64,000 bases of DNA from Papio anubis (lineage: Eukaryota > Chordata > Mammalia > Primates > Cercopithecidae), in contig NC_044981.1 of the NCBI RefSeq assembly GCF_008728515.1, forward strand, positions 108,429,702-108,493,701, written 5' to 3'. Both the position numbers and the translations under genes were made by a program. Positions 35,117 through 46,807 of this stretch are shown here, one piece after another; within the stretch, counting starts at the first letter, position 1; each line of letters starts with the position of its first letter. The notes under the pieces were generated by a model. It was not told the origin of the DNA, searched no databases, and saw nothing but the letters and a program-made list of their open reading frames with translations.

Positions 35117-36004
35117 CATACGTTTTTGGTTGCATTTATCAATCAAGCAATTTTGTACTTATCCCTGTCAAATACTATAAGGTGTCAAAATTTGGAAAAG
35201 GGGTTACAAACTATAAGCCTAGCTCAAAACAGAATGATCTTTACTTGTGTAATCTTTAATAAATAAGACACTGATATTGATTTAATAAAAATAGCTAGAT
35301 TTTTAATTTAGTAAGATTACCATAACTTCTAATCTTGTGACTTTAGGTGACCTAGTCCACAGGCAGTGTGGTTTGTTATCATCTTTGTTTCGAAGCTAAA
35401 CTATAAACTAAGTTCCTCCCAAAGTTAGTTTGGCCTATGCCCAGGAATAAACCAGGACAACTTGGAGGTTAAAAGCAAAATGGAGTCAGTTAGGTAGAAT
35501 ATTTTTCATTGTCTCAGCTATAATTTTGCAATGGTGGTTCCGTAACTTTAGATGATGACTATTTCAGTTTTCATAAATAATCTAGGTAAACAATTAAGAT
35601 AAAATAATTAGGTAAATGTAATGGAATAAATACCTGTAAACAAACTTGTCATAATTTGGAATCTAAAGTTATGTTAAATTAAATGATAGATATTTCATTA
35701 GGTGGATATTTTTCCAATAAAAATATATTTGCAGGAAAACATTCTTTCTTTAAAAAAAAGTTTGTCCTTTTAAAGAAGATGAACAATTTTTGTCTAATTC
35801 AAAGCTTATTTAAAGGTCATGTATAAAACAAGGTAAAAGGAACCAGGAAACAAGAGAGATATAGAGAAAGTTATAAAAATAAACAAGTTTTTAATTTTAT
35901 TTTATTTTTGTAAGAAAGGTTAAAGAGAAGTAATTTCATATGAGAAAGAATCTTGTATGATAAATTTAGTCCTAGAGTAAAATGGATGTTTAAGAAAGAA
36001 GGAG
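35117..36004. other. Unassigned AT-rich stretch
   Basis: No gene or named repeat. Similar AT-rich composition to 32763-34807, so it may belong to the same decayed ERV or be unique. Confidence 0.35.
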
Positions 36005-36404
<400 letters not shown>

Positions 36405-36581
36405 TTATATGATCATGTTGTCATATTAAGTCTTGGTTTGCTTCAAAAAATGAGATTAATTTTTTTAAAATTAAGGTCATTACATCTGTGTATCTCTCTG
36501 TATGTGCCCTTAAAGTACTTGTGACATGGAGATAGTGGGCTTTGACTCTTGGGTATACAAAGGACACCATGTCTTGCTAAA

Positions 36582-37043
36582 TTTTATTTATTTATTTATT
36601 TATTTATTTATTTTTTTGAGACAGAGTCACACTCTGTCACCCAGGCTGGAGTGCAGTGGCACGATCTTGCTCACTGCAAGCTCCAACTCCCAGGTTCACG
36701 CCATTCTCCTGCCTCAGCCCACTGAGTAGCTGGGAATACAGGCGCCCACCACCGCACCCAACTAATTTTTTTGTATTTTTAGTAGAGACAGGGTTTCACC
36801 ATGGTCTTGATCTCCTGACCTCGTGATCCCCCCACCTTGGCCTCCCCAAGTGCTGGGATTACAGGTAGCTGGGATTACAGGCATGCACTACCATGCCTAG
36901 CTAATTTTTGTATTTTGTATTTTTAGTAGAGACAGGATTTTGCCATGTTACCCAGGCTGGTCTCGAACTTCTGACCTCAAGTTATCCCTCCACCTCAGCC
37001 TCCAAAAGTGCTGGTTTTAGGTGTGAGCCACTACACCCGTCCC
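36582..37043 (-). mobile_element. Fused Alu pair (AluY-like joined to an older Alu)
   Basis: Plus strand starts with a (TTTA)n tail at 36582-36617. It then has a nearly complete reversed AluY to about 36865, losing its last 25 or so bases, and passes into a second, older reversed Alu left part (to 37043). The join lies in gctgggattacagg, which occurs twice in a row (36853-36866 and 36869-36882). This suggests recombination between Alus. The second part has the more diverged gacctcaagttatccctcc. Confidence 0.88.
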
Positions 37044-37325
37044 CATTTAGCATTTTCTATATTTTTTCCTTCATTTAGTAACAATTCATAAAACTTCTAA
37101 AATAGACAAAATTACTTTTCTGTTAACAAAAACCACTTTCTTGTGTTTTGTATACACTTCTTTGTAAAAAAAACCACATCTTTTTTTATACTCTGTACAC
37201 AGATTTTTTCTAGTAGTTTTAATGACTTATTAACTGCAATTAATATTAACTGCAGGTTTAACTGTTAGTAACTCTAACTTACAGTGAAAAACCTAGGAAG
37301 TAAGTAATTTGAACTGTTTTATATC

Positions 37326-37607
37326 AGTATTTGTAGATAAACCAATTTTTTTAGAAAGATGTTTTTCCAATGTTTTTGTTTGTTAACAGATCTTCATATA
37401 TTTAGTTTTTCTATATCATACATAAACAAGATGCCAAAGTATTGTTTTTGGCATCTTAAATTTATATTTAATAATTAATTTTTCAGCATTTTAACTTACT
37501 CAGAAATGACTCACACATTTTATGATTTTTTTATTACTTAATTTAACATAACATGACTTTAAGATTTTAAATTACTGAAAAGAATTTTGCAACTATGACA
37601 CAGGTAC
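37326..37607. repeat. Duplicated segment, copy A
   Basis: About 280 bp that recurs at 38025-38299 (699 bp downstream) with small gaps and about 92-95 percent identity by eye. Its last 27 bp match the start of copy C at 54861 better than copy B does. Nature unknown. Confidence 0.85.
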
Positions 37608-38024
37608 CCTCCCTAATGTCTTCTTCAGTCATCCTAGGTCTTGAGTATACATGTGGCACCCAGGATGGCTGTGAAGGGTAGAATCTGCCAGGGCCCTGAA
37701 TTTACACACTAGGTTTGGAGTTCAGGACAGAAGACAGAGCTGTGAAGAGGAATTCTTGGAGTATCCAACCCCTCCCAGCATGGCCAGGAGGTGATGTTGG
37801 GCCAGGGAAGACAGGGCCATATTGGTCTTGGCTCTGCCTTGGTGCTGGTAGCCCATGCACTATGGACACACATATGTCCTCAGGTCTTACCATGGCCATT
37901 TGTCCATCCCCTGGAAGCCAGAGGTTCAAAACCAAAGACATGAGCTCATAGTAAGATGTGTGCAGTGCTTCAGGGGAGTGCAGGATCTGGTCCATTACAA
38001 CTGTAGCTCACAGACAAATCAAGC
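37608..38024. other. Spacer between duplicated segments A and B
   Basis: A 417-bp GC-richer block with no counterpart after copy B. Open frames of 61-97 codons on both strands show no domain. The origin is not recognised; it may be an insertion into an originally continuous repeat. Confidence 0.4.
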
Positions 38025-38640
38025 AAGTATTTATAGATAAACCAAGTTTTTTAGAAAGATGTTTTTTCAGTGTTTTTGTTTGTTAATAGATCTACATATA
38101 TTTAGTTTTTCTGTATCATACAAAAACAAGATACCAAAGTATGTAAACTTAAATTTATATTTAATAATTAATTTTTCAGTATTTTAACTTGCTCAGAAAT
38201 GACTTACACATTTTATGATTTTTTATTACTTAATTTAACATAACATGACTTTAAGATTTTAAATTACTGAAAAGAATATTGCAACTATGGCACAGGTACA
38301 GAAGCAGCAGTTTTATGACCTTAAAATAAGTAACAGACAGCATAAGCCTGTCTGACCCAGGGAAAAATCTCTGAATTATATTTAATAGTGACAATTCTGG
38401 AGACTATTTCATTTTACCAACAATTTTAAAACTAGCTTTATTTATCAAATTATCTTAGCTCACAGAGAGCTAAAGTCCTAGTCCAGGTTCAGGCCCACTC
38501 TACATAGTTACCTCCAGTGCCACAGTGCATGGCCACAGCTTGCAGGCATTCCACAACTCCAGGAGGCATCACTGACGAGCAGGGCTTACCACATACTTTC
38601 AACCTTAATGCGTTTCTTTTTCAGTACTTGACATCCTTGG
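38025..38640. repeat. Duplicated segment, copy B (extended)
   Basis: The first 275 bp repeat copy A. The last 369 bp (38272-38640) repeat copy C at 54861-55229 with 11 substitutions and no gaps, by direct comparison. It could belong to a low-copy ERV or another uncharacterised dispersed repeat. Confidence 0.9.
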
Positions 38641-40144
38641 GATTTCAGCAATGCACTTAAAATAATATTACTATGCTTATTCAGTTAAAAGGTAGTTCAT
38701 ACCAAAAATATTAAAGTGTCTGATTTGCTTTATGACCTGAAGTGATGTTGTTTTGTTCATTTGCTTTTTCAGTTGACAAATTTCATGAACACTTTTCTGT
38801 GAAATAAATCTGCTTCTATTATTTTATCTTTAATTGTTGTATATAAATACATTATACAGATAGTCTATTTAATGCCATATATGTGGCATTAATATATATT
38901 TAATCTCATATATATGATCAATATTTTGTTTATAACTATTTTATACCTATTTAAAATTATAAATCATTTATAATTATAATTATTAGAATAAATTGCCAGA
39001 TTACCTTATTAAAACCTAAACATTATACATTTTGGCCAGCTATGTGAGAGATTTTCCCTTACCTTCACCTATGCTTACCATACAATTGAGACTAATTTTC
39101 AATCTTCAATTTTTATCAATGTTAGGCTAATACTAAAAAAGTCATTGTATAGACAACTTGTTTTTCTTTTATTTCTAATAGTGTTAAACTTGTAAATTTA
39201 CCTTTTCATTAGTTATGTTTTCCTGTCATTGTGTTATTTGTTCATTTATTTTGTCAATTTTCTTAGTGAGTTATTTACCTTTCTCTAATGATCTCTAAGG
39301 CATTTCTATACATTGCCCAATTCACCATTGGAGGGGACCTAGATTGCTTCTATGAGAAATTGCAAATATATTGCAATTATTACTTTGCATTTATTAATTT
39401 GCATTTTGCCACATTTTTGTTCATTTTGACTCTAATGAATACACATTTCTTTTCTGGTGAGTTCTATCAATTTTTTGCTTTTATGTGTTCTGATTTTGAT
39501 ATGTTTGTTAACTAGCTGATTACTGAGGACATGTAATATAGCCAGAGAGGTGCTGAGTACAAGATGCTGGGCTGGGTTAGATGAGACACAGAATAATTTC
39601 TTCCCCATGCCAAGATTTCTGTACAGTTTATTTATATTACCTGATATTTAGTTATCATAGCATACATTTTTCATAAATTTATATTTTTCTAATATATTTT
39701 TATCTTTAATCTATCTATAATCTATTTTTACATAAAGCATAACATAAAAATCTTTATTTTTCTCCATGATTATGTCCAGTTTTTGTAGTGACTTTTTAAT
39801 TATTTTTTCATGTACTTAAATGCCATTGTTTCAATATATACTTGGATTTATCATTGGACTGTCTATGTCAATAAATAATCTTTCTACTTTTCCATTAGCA
39901 ACAAATTAATTTTATTATTTAGCAACATAATAGCATGTATCTGTAGAGTAAATAGCTTTTGTGCTTCATTACTCATTAATTTTAGAATTATCCAAGCTGC
40001 ACATGATTTATGTTTGTTATTGTAGATTTACTTTAGGATCATTTACTTTCCAAGTTAAAATATCCATCCATTTGAATCTTTGTATTACATTTAGAGGTCA
40101 GTTTGTGGTCAATTTATAACATTTAAATAAATTAGTCTTTGTGC
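38641..40144. other. Unassigned very AT-rich stretch
   Basis: No gene or named repeat. It contains a 9-bp hairpin (stem ttaatgcca, 38869-38892) and long TA-rich runs at 38845-38990. Confidence 0.4.
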
Positions 40145-40625
40145 AGGATAGTTCCCATTTGCCTCTCCAGAGCCAATCTCTCTTCTTCTCTACCTTGTTA
40201 TATTCCCTGGGAGGCTGACTTTTATGAAGCATATCAATTGGTATAGACTATTTCAAATGGGTGTAGGCAATGTAAGATGCTGGTAGGACATTAGGGGGCA
40301 AGGAAAAAATGACATCTACTTTACTTATCTCCTCCTTTTCTCTCCTGTAGGCCATCATGTGACAGTGACTATATCCCTTAGCCCTCCTTGTGCAGCCCCC
40401 TCCTGCTATTTAATCCAACTTCAGATGAGTAACTGATTCTTCCTCTTGATCCTTCAGACCTATGGGAGGTGATGGCTCCCATTCTTGCTAACCCTGGGTC
40501 CTTCCTCTTCCTGATTTGTTTTAATTAAGGCCACACTTGGTCCTTTGAATTAGCTCTTTAAATGTGACTTCTGATTCATGTCAGGATCCTGCCTGATAAA
40601 ACTACTTAAAACAAGGTAGCGTTCC
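40145..40625 (+). repeat. Old LTR-like repeat, family unassigned
   Basis: Phrases such as ctgggaggctgacttttatg, ccctgggtccttcctcttcc and ctttgaattagctctttaaa recall an ancient mammalian LTR with which I am familiar but cannot name securely. Low confidence, and the ends are approximate. Confidence 0.35.
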
Positions 40626-40737
40626 ATTTTCATTTCATTGTTTTTGTGTTCCTCAGTAGTTTAATAACTTTTTTTTACAAAGTATCTGTATACTTTTTGT
40701 AAAGTTTTTTCTTAGATTTTTTTAAAAGGTGGAATTT

Positions 40738-41165
40738 GTCTTAGTCTGTTTTATGTTGCTATAACAAAATAGCTGAAACTGAATAATTTATAAGGAAAGG
40801 AGATTTATTTAGCTCATGGTTCTGGTGGCTGCAGAGTTCAAGATTGGGCATCTGCATTTGGTCTGGGCCTCAGGTTGCTTCCACTTATGGTGGACAGCAC
40901 AAAGGGAGCTAGTGTGTGCAAAAAGATCACATGGTGAGGAAGAAAGGAAGAGAGTAAAATTGAGGAAGCCAGATTCTTTTTAACAACAACTAATCCACTA
41001 GAACTCACTCACCTCAGTGGAAAGGAGCAAGAGGACGTTAATCTGTTTATGAGGGATCCAGTCTCTTCATTCACACCACACTTCTATACCTTCCAACACT
41101 GCTACATTAGGGATCAAATTTCAACATGAGCTTTGGTGGGAATGAACAAACCGTAGCCAAACCAC
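40738..41165 (-). mobile_element. MLT1-type MaLR solo LTR
   Basis: Plus strand runs gtcttagtctgttttatgtt, gctataacaaaatagctg, ataatttataaggaaagg and later ccaacactgctacattaggg, then atttcaacatgagctttggt, the antisense of MLT1. The start corresponds to the complement of the LTR 3' end. No internal sequence accompanies it. Confidence 0.82.
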
Positions 41166-42542
41166 TGCAAAGCAGCTGCATGAATGCTGCTGGACTCTGT
41201 ATATTCTTTAAGAGCCCTTCCACTTTACTCCCTATTTTTAAGGAATATTCACATGTGGTTCTCAAAACTATGATGCGCTGGAACTTATGTACATAGTAGA
41301 TAAATAGAGAGAGAATAGGCATTCTAACAATAACACAAAGTAGAAAAAGCCAACAATTTTGGTTGTGTGCCATAGATATTATCATTTGCATTACTTTAAC
41401 AAAGCAAATGATCAGCTGAACACTCCCTTTTTCTGAAGGTTAGAGATAATCAAATGACAAAAATTCACAATTAAAAAATCAGCACAAAGTCTAACCTTAG
41501 ATATATACCCATGTCCACTGTTGTAAGCATCAATTCAGATTTGAATTGATGATAAGACATTTGTTAAAGCACTCCAAATTAGATCAGATTTTTTTTTTTT
41601 TCTGGCATAATATTCATCACGTCGTACCCTGCTCCAATAGATATAACAGTTTCATTTTCCAACACAATAGTTCTTTTGTTCATTTTAAAAGACCTTCACA
41701 GCCTGGCCTGGCACACAATAGGGAAGTTTTCCTTCTACAGCTACACCTGCTCCACTGTCTCCTTTGCTGGGTATTTATTATTTCCTCAACATCTAAACAC
41801 GAGTGTGCTCCAGGGTCGATACTCAAACCTCTTGTTTCATAGAGGTCCTGTGTGGTCTGCTTTACTTCCTCCCGGCCTTATTTATGATTCCAGCCAGGAC
41901 TATGGCAAAGAGGTCCATGTTTGGGCTTCTACTCCCTTCAGGCTGCAGCTCTCACCTCCTTTATAATCTCTGCCTGAGGCTTCTCCTAACCTGGGGGTGG
42001 CACCTGCCTATTAGGTGCTAGGGCTCAGCCTGGAAGTCCTGGTGAGTTAAGCCCTGTGGGTGACTCCTCAGTCATTGGAGCCAATAGAAAAACCTTTCTC
42101 CTGGTCAGTCCTCAAATGAGACAACACTGTGAAACATTTCAAATGGTTTTCAGAAGGTTCTAGTGGAATCAAGCTCCTATTGCCCAAGTCAGTGATCAAC
42201 TTGATAATATATGATTGCATTGGCTCTTTTTCCTTCCCTCATTTGTTCTTCATAGTCTTTTATCCTTTTTCCTAGAACTACCTCTTTAATAAACTACTTG
42301 TCAATAAGTCCTGGTTTCAGGGTCTTTTCAGAGGGAATCCAGGTTCAGACAGTGATTTAATCCAATTGCATGAATTAAGTACCATTTTAACATGGATGAA
42401 TCTCAAATATATATTTCTACTCAAAGCTTTCCCTATAATTCCACATTTGTGTATCCATTTTATTGGACATTTCCAGGTAGATGTCAAATTGTTTTGCTCA
42501 GGCTTATGACTGTAAGTGACTGAATACTTTTGCATGCACAGT
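41166..42542. other. Mostly unassigned; possible old LTR end at about 42060-42350
   Basis: Sequence at 42285-42345 (tctttaataaactacttgtc, then tcagggtcttttcagaggg) resembles the polyadenylation end of an old ERVL-class LTR. The 41546-42021 part has overlapping plus-strand frames of 72-98 codons without recognisable domains. No gene is called. Confidence 0.35.
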
Positions 42543-42544
42543 AA

Positions 42545-43027
42545 ATGAGGTAGGAGGCAGGACTCAACTGCAGAGGTGGGGCTCAGTCACTGGACCAAAT
42601 ATAGGAATAGCTAAAAAAAAAAAAAAAAACAGGAAAGGGGCAGAAGCACCTCTCCATAAGACATGCCCAGCAGTGTGCCATGTCAGTTTGCCATTGCCAT
42701 GGCAATACCCAGAAGTTACCACCCCTTTTTATGGAAATGACTCAAAGACCTGGAAGTTAACACCCTTTTCTAGAAATTTCTGCATAAGCTGCCCCTCAGT
42801 TTGCACGAAATTAAAAGTGAGTACAAATATGACTACAGAATGCCTGAGCTGCTACTCTGCAAACACCACCCATAGGGTAGCCCTGCTCTGCAGGAGCAGT
42901 CACAGAGCTGTAACACTGTTACCTCAGTAAAGCAGTTTCCTTCTAATGCCAGCTCACTCTTGAATTCCTTTCTGAGCAAGGCCAGGAACCCTCCTGGACT
43001 AAGCTCCAATTTGGGGCTTGCCTCCTC
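42545..43027 (+). mobile_element. Class I ERV solo LTR
   Basis: Begins tgaggtaggaggcaggactc, has gccattgccatggcaatacc, a TATA-like gtgagtacaaatatgac near 42815, ctctgcaggagcagtcacag, a degenerate polyadenylation signal (cagtaaagcag near 42927) and the late 'ctaagctccaatttggggct'. This is a class I LTR pattern (HERV-I/LTR10-like in my recollection). An A run at 42613-42630 is inserted in it. No internal region follows. Confidence 0.65.
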
Positions 43028-43349
43028 TCCATCATACACACCAGCACAAGCTAACTAAAAATTACTAAAATCACTATGATAAAAAGAAGGATGATAACAT
43101 TATGCAAACTTTATAAAATCATGTGGAATTTTTCACCTGGAACAGATTTGGACAAAATACTTATCTTTTAATAATTTGTCAAGACGAGATTGAGGAACAC
43201 AGATGCCTCCTGAAAAAATGATGCTTTTTTCCTGATAGCCAGGTTTGACAAATGTCAGAAGGAACAATGCAACCTCATGTTTCAATTTTGCTTCTAGTCC
43301 ACTACATGGTATAGATACCTGTAACTTAAAAAAATCCATTTGCTTAATT
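43028..43349. other. Unassigned stretch
   Basis: No gene or repeat recognised. A 68-codon minus-strand frame at 43133-43339 has no domain. Confidence 0.35.
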
Positions 43350-44130
43350 CTTTATGTAAGTAATATACTCACACGTTCAAATATCTTAAAAACTGTACAA
43401 TGAAAGTTCCTCTTTCCCATCAGTTGAGTTCTGTCTCTTTGAAAACAAAAATAAACAAAACAACCCAACCCCCTCACCAAAAAAACTCCCACACCTAATC
43501 TAACCACTTACTAATTTGATGCGTATCTCTCTAGGATTTCTTTATTCATATATGTGTAAGTGTGAATATTTGTTTTTATTTTCTTCATTTTTACAGAAAA
43601 GATAACATATACATTGTTCTATGAAATGTGTGTAACAGATTTTCCTATGTCAGTAGATTGTCTTATGTCAGTACTGTACTCCTTTTTTAGAACTGTATAG
43701 TATCCCAATGTATAATATGGCATAATTTATTTTATTAACCTTGCATTGGTGGTTGTTAGGGTGCTCATGAAAGCATTGTGGCAAGGGATAACTTCCTACG
43801 CACTTGCATGGAGATTGAGTGGATAAAAATTCTAGAAGTGTTGCATGGAGGAAATGTCCTTTTAATATGATTAATGTTCATAGATATCACCAAACTGCAC
43901 TCCATAAAAATTATATAAATTTATTTTTCTATAAGCAGTGTCTAAGAATGCCCATTTCTTTACACTTTTTACTGTCTTTCCTTGAACTTTCTTTGGCTGG
44001 TCCAACAGGTGCAAAATAGTACCGCAGTCTAGTTTTAATTTACTTTTTTCTTATTAGGAGTGAGAATATGCATCTTTTCATGTTTTATAAGTCATCTGTA
44101 GATTCTCTTATTGAATAGTTTTTAGCAGTG
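43350..44130 (-). mobile_element. Old L1 (L1M-like) 3' fragment
   Basis: Antisense LINE features: ttctttatgtaagtaatat, then tagtatcccaatgtataata, gagattgagtggataaaaat and a late ggagtgagaatatgcatctt. They follow the order of old L1 3' UTR and ORF2 C-terminus. Highly diverged. It ends shortly before the anomalous GATC tract. Confidence 0.65.
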
Positions 44131-44192
44131 TGTTCATTATGAGACAAGAAAGCTCATGAAGTATAGGACATACACTTTGGTACTGACTTAAT

Positions 44193-44385
44193 GATCGATC
44201 GAACGATTTATACCGAGTCGAGATCTCGAGATCCGGATCCTGAAACGACGATTGATCTCGAGTGGTTCGATCCATGGTCGATCTGATCGATTGATCTGAT
44301 TGATCTGATCTCGCCGCACGTCTGCCTGCCTGCCTGCCTACCGCACGCGAAGGGTAAGCGGCGGGCAAGGGCAAGGCAAAGGGCG
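44193..44385. other. Anomalous GATC- and CpG-rich tract
   Basis: About 190 bp unlike anything around it. I count 22 CpG and 12 GATC sites, with restriction-site-like palindromes run together: AGATCT and CTCGAG at 44220-44229, TCCGGA and GGATCC at 44231-44239, CTCGAG at 44257-44262 and CCATGG at 44272-44277. It then has a (TGCC)n run at 44323-44340 and a GC-rich end (gcggcgggcaagggcaagg). Neighbouring DNA is AT-rich and nearly CpG-free. It may be a low-quality or chimeric assembly segment. No gene or known element fits it. Confidence 0.85.
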
Positions 44386-44387
44386 TT

Positions 44388-44423
44388 TCTCTCTCTCTCT
44401 CTCTCTCTCTTTTTCTTTCTTTT
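44388..44423. repeat. (TC)n and T-rich tract at Alu tail
   Basis: About 11 TC units and then T-rich sequence, on the 3' tail side of the reversed Alu that follows. Confidence 0.9.
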
Positions 44424-44713
44424 TTTGACAGAGTTTCCCTCTTGTTGCCCAGGCTGGAGTAAATGTATTAACGAGCGGGATCTCAGCTTCATCGCCATCT
44501 CTGTTTCAGGTTCAAGAGATTTTCCTGCCTTAGCCTCCCGAGTCGCTGGGATTACAGACATGCGTCACCGCACCCAGTTAATTTTGTATTTTTAGTAAAG
44601 ACGGGGTTTCATCATGTTGGTCAGGCTAGTCTCGAACTCCTGACCTCAGGTGATCTGTCCGCCTCGGCCTCCCAAAGTGCTGGGATTTCAGGCATGAGCC
44701 ACCGCGCCTGGCC
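44424..44713 (-). mobile_element. Alu (AluS-like) with an aberrant inner segment
   Basis: Reversed Alu. gacagagtttccctcttgtt opens it, and gagccaccgcgcctggccc closes it. The segment at about 44459-44511 does not follow the Alu consensus: atgtattaacgagcgggatc and catcgccatctctgtttcag replace the usual right-monomer text. It recovers from 44512 onward. The damaged part lies next to the GATC tract, which supports a local sequence-quality problem. Confidence 0.88.
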
Positions 44714-45845
44714 CATAGCACTCCTTTTAATCATCCTGAGGCGTGGCAGTTGTGCCAAGCATGATTAATTTAGCTTTGCCTTCTCTAATGATTTTCAATA
44801 TCAATATGTGTCTCAGCACATATTTTCCAGTTTGCATTTGCAGCTAGAGTCCAGAGTTCAGATCCCAGGACTTTTTCTTGTAGGACCCATGCAGTCTCTA
44901 TTTGGGGTTCTTCTGGTTTTATTCAGTGCTACTGTATGAATTACCATGTCCTGACATCCTCGTAGATGTGGGTCCTCCAGTTCCTTCACTAAACACAGTG
45001 CCTATTCCCACAGTCTGCAGCAGGCACTCAATAAATGTTGATGTCTGCTTCTCTGCCACTATTTCCCTCAGAGCTCTTCAGAAAGACTTCCTCTCTACCA
45101 ATATTACGGGCAAAGAGAATGTTCCAGGAAGGGGATGGATAAAGAAGCTGAGAAAACTGTAAGTGGGTGAGGGGTGAGGGTGTGGAGGGGTGAGGGTATG
45201 TAGACCACTCCTATGAGAGGTGATGAGAGTCCCTTGAGGCTTCCTTTTTCTGTGTATCTATTTTTTTTTTAAAAAAAGAAAAAGGCTCTATACCTTGATG
45301 TTGAGTAAATATGAACATACAGTGTTCCCATTTGTGCACCATCATGTTTCCTTATCTCCCTGATTGAACATTTTGTAAGTGCCTTCTAGTTAGTTGAGTA
45401 TATGACTGTACCTGTAAATCATGTGTGAATCATATCTCATTCCTACTTGAACTTAGTTGCTGAAGAAGAGTGACTTTGTCCTATGCACCTCTATAGTCCA
45501 ACCCCTACCTTGACCCAGACTTGGTACATGTCCTATTTCTAATGAATACTTGCTCAAATCAATAGCATACTCAAGAGTTGACCTTGATTTTACAGATATT
45601 GGTTTATCAATATCAAATCAAGGATTTTGTAATGGTGGCTATCATAGTATAAAGTAACACACATTGTTTTCTGTTTCATTAGTTAATTAAGGGATGTGAC
45701 AAGGGAAGTATTGCATTATTCAAAAACAAATTGAGACTAACTAACAACAGAAGTTCCCAGGCTTTGGAAGGTGTACCAAAGATCTAATGAAACTGAGGTC
45801 ATAAAAAAACCACTGTTGTTTTCCTCTACGAAAATACTGTACAGG
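44714..45845. other. Mostly unassigned, with an L2/MIR-like tail
   Basis: At 45010-45042 gcaggcactcaataaatgtt is the conserved 3' tail of L2 or MIR. A second possible L2 trace lies near 45465-45560. The 86-codon frame at 44902-45162 overlaps the L2/MIR-like sequence and is not called as a gene. Confidence 0.45.
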
Positions 45846-46137
45846 GCTGGGCACAGTGACTCGTGCCTGTGATCCCGGCACTTTGAAAGATCAAGGTGGG
45901 AGGATCACGTGAGCTCAGGAATTTGAGACCAGCCTGGGCAACTTGGGGAGATGCTTTCTCAACAAAAAATTTAAAAATTATTGGGGATAGTGGTACTCAC
46001 CTGTAGTCCCAGCTACTCGGAAGACTGAGGAGGGAGGGATTGCCTGAGAACAGGAATTTGAGGCTGTAGTGACCTCTAATTGTGCCACTGCACTCCAGCT
46101 TGTGTGACAGAATGAGATTCTGTCTCAAAAAAAAAAG
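45846..46137 (+). mobile_element. Old Alu (AluJ-like)
   Basis: Starts ggctgggcacagtgactcgt, has aatttgagaccagcctgggc and the J-like ggaggatcacgtgagctcag, and ends with a short A tail. Heavily diverged. Confidence 0.9.
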
Positions 46138-46489
46138 TATATATAATATAGTACTTTTGCAAATGAACGGTTTAGCCTGAAAATGCACCATGAAACATTT
46201 GTTCCTTTCTCTCTAGTCTCAAGATGTAACCTGGAAGTTTACTACAGAAACACTTTTTTTTTCCTCCTTAGTCTTATAATATATCCTTGGAATATACTTT
46301 CTTTGAAACAACACATCCCTCCTTTTCTTACCGTACTCTCCTTTTCACCATGCACTTTTATCTAACTGTATGATAGTATCTAACTGTGTGCTTATTTAGA
46401 AGTTCTGGTGGCTAATCTTGGGATAATCTTGGAGACCCAGCTGCAATATTACAGAGACTACGTCAAGTTGGTTAGTCTATAACCAGGCT
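46138..46489. other. Unassigned stretch before AluY
   Basis: AT-rich, no gene recognised. The last 9 bases (aaccaggct, 46481-46489) are the left target duplicate of the next Alu. Confidence 0.4.
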
Positions 46490-46798
46490 TTTTTTTTTTT
46501 TTTTTTTTTTTAATTGAGACGGAGTCTCGCTCTGTCTCCCAGGCTGGAGTGCAGTGGCGCGATCTCGGCTCACTGCAAGCTCTGCCTCCTGGGTTCACGC
46601 CATTCTCCTGCCTCAGGCTCCTGAGTAGCTGGGACTACAGGTGCCACCCCAACCATGCCTGGCTAACTTTTTGTATTTTTAGTAGAGACAGGGTTTCACC
46701 GTGTTAGCCAGGATGGTCCCGATCTCCTGACCTCGTGATCCCCCTACCTTGGCTTGCCAAAGTGCTGGGATTACAGGCATGAGCCACCACGCCTGGCC
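46490..46798 (-). mobile_element. AluY-type element
   Basis: Reversed Alu with a T tail of about 23 bases, gagacggagtctcgctctgt and the AluY-type ctcactgcaagctctgcctc. Flanked by aaccaggct at 46481-46489 and 46799-46807, a perfect 9-bp target duplication. Confidence 0.95.
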
Positions 46799-46807
46799 AA
46801 CCAGGCT

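Noticed and set aside
37702..37995. 97-codon minus-strand and 78-codon plus-strand frames in the spacer between duplicated copies
   Set aside because: Open on both strands in a short GC-richer block and without recognisable domains.
41546..42021. Three overlapping plus-strand frames of 72-98 codons
   Set aside because: Different phases, no domain or splice features, and in sequence bordering old repeats.
44220..44280. Cluster of restriction sites suggesting a cloning-vector polylinker
   Set aside because: I could not match the order to a vector I know, and GATC-rich low-complexity sequence gives such sites by itself. Reported as an anomaly without claiming a vector origin.
44108..44561. 88- and 117-codon minus-strand frames across the GATC tract
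   Set aside because: Composition-driven: arginine-, serine- and aspartate-rich readings of GATC/CG words running into Alu sequence.
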